The position numbers and the translations under genes were made by a program. The notes beneath the pieces are model-generated. The model was not told where the DNA came from. It searched no databases and saw nothing but the letters and a program-made list of their open reading frames with translations. From JACDBD01 sp050743385 (GTDB lineage Bacteria > Actinomycetota > Acidimicrobiia > IMCC26256 > JACDBD01), in contig JBOGFJ010000219.1 in NCBI GenBank assembly GCA_050743385.1, positions 1-7,818 on the forward strand: DNA of 7,818 nucleotides, written 5' to 3'. This document shows, piece by piece, positions 5,865 through 7,818 of the stretch (position 1 is the first letter of the stretch; every line of letters starts with the position of its first letter).

Positions 5865-6814
5865 AGACCTTCGGGATCGACCTCGGCGGGACGAACGTCC
5901 GCTGCGGGGTGGTCGACAGCGACGGCGTGATCATCGCCGAGCAGCGGGCGCTGAACGATCCCGGCGCCTCGTGGTCGGAGCTGGTGGGCGCGATGGTCGG
6001 TCTCGTGCGCGCCCTCGCGAGCGACCACCCCGACGCGGGCACGGTCGGAGTCGGCGCAGCCGGGCTGGTGACCCGCGAGGGCGAGGTCCTCTACGCGCCC
6101 AACATCCCGGGACTACGGCGGGCACCGCTACGTGCCGCGCTCACCGACGAGCTCGAGATGCCCGTGTTCGTCGACAACGACGCCAATGTCGCCGCGCACG
6201 GCGAGCTCGTCCACGGCGCCGCGCGCGGGGCGCGCTACGCCCTCGTGATCACGCTCGGCACCGGCATCGGTGGCGGGATCATCGCCCGTGAGCGCGTGAT
6301 CCGTGGCGCGCACGGCTTCGCGGCCGAGATCGGTCACTTCCAGATCGACCCCGACGGTCCCGTGTGCGCCTGCGGTGAGCGGGGTCACTGGGAGGCCTTC
6401 GCCTCGGGCAGCGCGCTCGGTCGCATGGGGCGCGAGCGCGCCGCCGACGGTGGGATCCCTGCCGTCGTCGCGCTTGCCGGGGGTGACGCCGGGGCGGTGA
6501 CAGGTGTGCACGTCGGCGACGCCGCCCAGGCGGGCGATCCCGACGCGCGCGCGCTGCTCTCCGACTACGCCGTGTTGGTCGCGGTGGGCCTCGCCGGGCT
6601 CACCAACATCATCGACCCCGACCGCATCGTGATCTCCGGTGGGCTCGTCGAGCTCGGCGACACGCTCTTCACTCCGCTGCGGACCGCGTTCGCCGATCGC
6701 ATCGAGGGTTCGGAGTACCGGCCGCGAGTCGAAATCGTCCCTGCCGAGCTCGGTGATCGTGCCGGCGTGATCGGCGCGGCCGCGCTCGCGCGCGACCTCG
6801 TGATCCCGGCATGA
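5861..6814 (+). CDS. glk: ROK-family sugar kinase, probable glucokinase
   Basis: A 317-residue ROK kinase that phosphorylates glucose, or a related hexose, with ATP in the cytoplasm. Seen in order: the phosphate-binding D7-L-G-G-T-N start; D105-N-D107-A-N with the expected catalytic Asp107; I-T-L-G-T-G-I-G-G-G of the ATP site; and E156-I-G-H159 for sugar contact, followed by the zinc motif C169-A-C171-G-E-R-G-H176-W-E178. The usual third cysteine of that motif is His176 here, which could still bind zinc. The frame stays open far upstream, but the protein begins at TTG 5861: this places the ATP motif at the very N-terminus, gives normal family length and overlaps the previous stop by four bases (T-T-G-A). 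I see no upstream ATG or GTG that fits better. No strong SD is visible, so coupling is likely. The neighbourhood resembles that of Streptomyces glkA. Glucose as substrate is inferred; mannose, fructose or N-acetyl sugars are possible. Confidence 0.88.
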   Translation: MKTFGIDLGGTNVRCGVVDSDGVIIAEQRALNDPGASWSELVGAMVGLVRALASDHPDAGTVGVGAAGLVTREGEVLYAPNIPGLRRAPLRAALTDELEMPVFVDNDANVAAHGELVHGAARGARYALVITLGTGIGGGIIARERVIRGAHGFAAEIGHFQIDPDGPVCACGERGHWEAFASGSALGRMGRERAADGGIPAVVALAGGDAGAVTGVHVGDAAQAGDPDARALLSDYAVLVAVGLAGLTNIIDPDRIVISGGLVELGDTLFTPLRTAFADRIEGSEYRPRVEIVPAELGDRAGVIGAAALARDLVIPA

Positions 6815-7644
6815 CCACCGAGCGCGTGAAGCTCGGCATCACCCTTCCGTCTTTCCAAGACGACCCCGAGCGCGCCCTCACCGTCGCCCGCACCGCCGAC
6901 GTCGCCGGCCTCGACGGCGTCTTCGCCTTCGACCATCTCTTCCGTGAGACCGCGGCCGGAGCTCGGCGACCCGCGCTGGAGTGCACGACGCTCCTCGGCG
7001 CGGTGGCGGCCGAGACGGCAACGGTCGCCCTCGGTCCACTCGTGGCGCGCGCGACCCTTCGGCCACCGGCGACGCTGGCAACCGCGCTCGATACCGTCGC
7101 TCGCATCGCCGCCGGCCGTCTCGTCGTCACTCTGGGTGCGGGCGACGCATTGAGCGAAGTCGAGAACGTGTCGTTCGGGATCGGGCCGCTCGACGAGGAG
7201 CGACGGATCGAGGCGCTCGACCACGCAGTGGCCGCCACGCACGGCCGCGGCTACCCGACGTGGGTCGGCGGAACGTCCTACGCGGTGCGACTGCTCGCCG
7301 CGGCCCGGGCCGACGGCTGGAACCGGTGGGGAGGTGACGCTCCCCGCTTCGAACGCGAGCTGCGGACGGTGCGCGAGCACTTGGAAGTGGCGCGGCCGCG
7401 CTTCACCGTCTCGTGGGCGGGCCTCGCCGTGCTCGGGAGCGACGACGCGGCCGCCGAGCGCAAGCGCGCCCGACTCGATCCTGCGCCCGGGGTCCTCGTC
7501 GGTGGACCGGAGCGGATCGCGGAGGCGGTGGCCGGCTACCGCGATGCCGGCGCCGACTGGGTCGTCCTGGGGCCGATCGACTCGTCCGACGCCGACAACG
7601 CCGCCGTCCTCGGGGAACGGATCGCGCCGTTGCTTGCCGAATGA
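6811..7644 (+). CDS. Luciferase-like (LLM class) flavin-dependent oxidoreductase, short form
   Basis: A 277-residue TIM-barrel protein of the bacterial luciferase/F420-dependent oxidoreductase superfamily. Typical elements are the N-terminal strand with L-G-I-T-L-P-S-F, D-V-A-G-L-D-G-V-F-A-F-D-H (beta2), the L-G-P-L-V region, V-V-T-L-G-A-G (105-111), the E-E-R-R-I-E-A-L helix, then W151-V-G-G-T and A-D-G-W-N. Members reduce or oxidise small organic substrates using F420 or FMN; the substrate here is unknown. It is shorter than the usual 300-350 residues because the segment between the E-R-R helix and the W-V-G-G strand is very brief, lacking most of the common insertion. ATG 6811 overlaps the kinase stop (A-T-G-A), making it the last gene of the operon. 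Nothing in it shows a link to sugar metabolism, so its presence may be incidental. Confidence 0.88.
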   Translation: MTTERVKLGITLPSFQDDPERALTVARTADVAGLDGVFAFDHLFRETAAGARRPALECTTLLGAVAAETATVALGPLVARATLRPPATLATALDTVARIAAGRLVVTLGAGDALSEVENVSFGIGPLDEERRIEALDHAVAATHGRGYPTWVGGTSYAVRLLAAARADGWNRWGGDAPRFERELRTVREHLEVARPRFTVSWAGLAVLGSDDAAAERKRARLDPAPGVLVGGPERIAEAVAGYRDAGADWVVLGPIDSSDADNAAVLGERIAPLLAE

Positions 7645-7646
7645 TG

Positions 7647-7693
7647 TTTTGGCGTCACCTTTCCGGACATCTTCGAGGAAAGTGACGCCAGAA
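7647..7693. terminator. Long imperfect hairpin between convergent genes, likely bidirectional terminator
   Basis: TGGCGTCAC (7650-7658) pairs perfectly with GTGACGCCA (7682-7690). After one bulged C, TTTCC (7660-7664) pairs with GGAAA (7677-7681) around a 12-base loop. Three outer pairs, including one GU wobble, extend the stem to 17 pairs. It starts two bases after the oxidoreductase stop and ends 11 bases from the convergent stop. Neither strand has a proper U-tract, so it is not a textbook intrinsic terminator, but position and length suit a two-way 3' end or transcript-stabilising structure. Confidence 0.6.
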
Positions 7694-7704
7694 GGTGGCA
7701 GGTC

Positions 7705-7818
7705 CTACTCGAGCGGCGCGTACTCGGTAGAGCGGTCGTCGGTGCGGTGGGCGCCGACCTCGGCGACGGCGGCGCGCAGATCGGCGAGGAACTCGTCGAC
7801 CGCCGGTGCGGTACCCGC
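7705..7818 (-). CDS. 3' end of a convergent gene, product not identifiable
   Basis: On the minus strand a frame is open from the window edge for 37 codons to a TAG whose complement is at 7705-7707. The residues (V-D-E-F-L-A-D-L-R-A-A-V-A-E-V-G as a likely helix, then a short polar tail ending Y-A-P-L-E) look like a real C-terminus, with GC-rich third positions. The gene converges on the oxidoreductase with a hairpin between them. Such a helix-plus-tail ending would suit a PLP-dependent fold type I enzyme, but 37 residues cannot settle it. Confidence 0.6.
   Translation of the reverse strand, partial: AGTAPAVDEFLADLRAAVAEVGAHRTDDRSTEYAPLE

Noticed and set aside
1..7818. A defence system built on the HNH protein or the ATPase
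   Set aside because: DUF222/HNH proteins are widespread and usually stand alone, the ATPase belongs to the ArsA/GET3 group, and no partner typical of known defence loci is present.

Overview
The window looks like a chromosomal segment of a high-GC actinobacterium. The protein family content (a PimB-type mannosyltransferase, a DUF222/HNH protein, an ArsA-type ATPase with an HSP20-like tail, an actinobacterial ROK glucokinase, an F420-type luciferase-like oxidoreductase) and frequent start codons lacking a Shine-Dalgarno sequence would suit Acidimicrobiia or a relative. This taxonomic guess is inference from composition and family flavour only. The window is almost fully coding; no stretch over 300 bases lacks a gene, and I see no tRNA, rRNA, CRISPR array or insertion sequence.

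Layout. Positions 1-1708 (+) hold the 3' part of a PimB-like glycosyltransferase, a four-helix membrane protein and an SRPBCC/START-like protein. Positions 1741-4232 (-) hold two genes read leftward: a secreted beta-propeller-like protein with a W-M-F-G-D-T motif (upstream, 3003-4232) and a DUF222/13E12-type HNH protein (downstream, 1741-2946). Positions 4327-7644 (+) form a tight four-gene operon: ArsA/GET3-like ATPase, a small acidic protein, a ROK glucokinase and a luciferase-like flavin oxidoreductase, with overlaps of 1, 4 and 4 bases. The last 114 bases carry the 3' end of a convergent gene, with a long hairpin between the two stop codons.

How it fits together. From memory, PimB, an SRPBCC protein (Rv2185c/TB16.3 type), an ArsA-like ATPase (Rv2184c type) and, in streptomycetes, a ROK glucokinase lie near each other across Actinobacteria. 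This window appears to be that conserved neighbourhood, split by the two minus-strand genes. The plus-strand genes plausibly link envelope glycolipid synthesis, an uncharacterised ATPase and lipid-binding-fold pair, and sugar phosphorylation.

The most useful cross-cutting signal is a TAnnnT -10-like hexamer 6-9 bases before the start codon of each of four genes that begin a transcription unit, none with a convincing ribosome binding site. Some genes inside operons instead have a strong GGGAGG-type site or an overlapping start. This suggests leaderless transcription of the lead genes. I found no clearly new multi-gene system. The best candidates for novelty are the secreted FGDT protein and the ArsA/acidic-protein/SRPBCC set.
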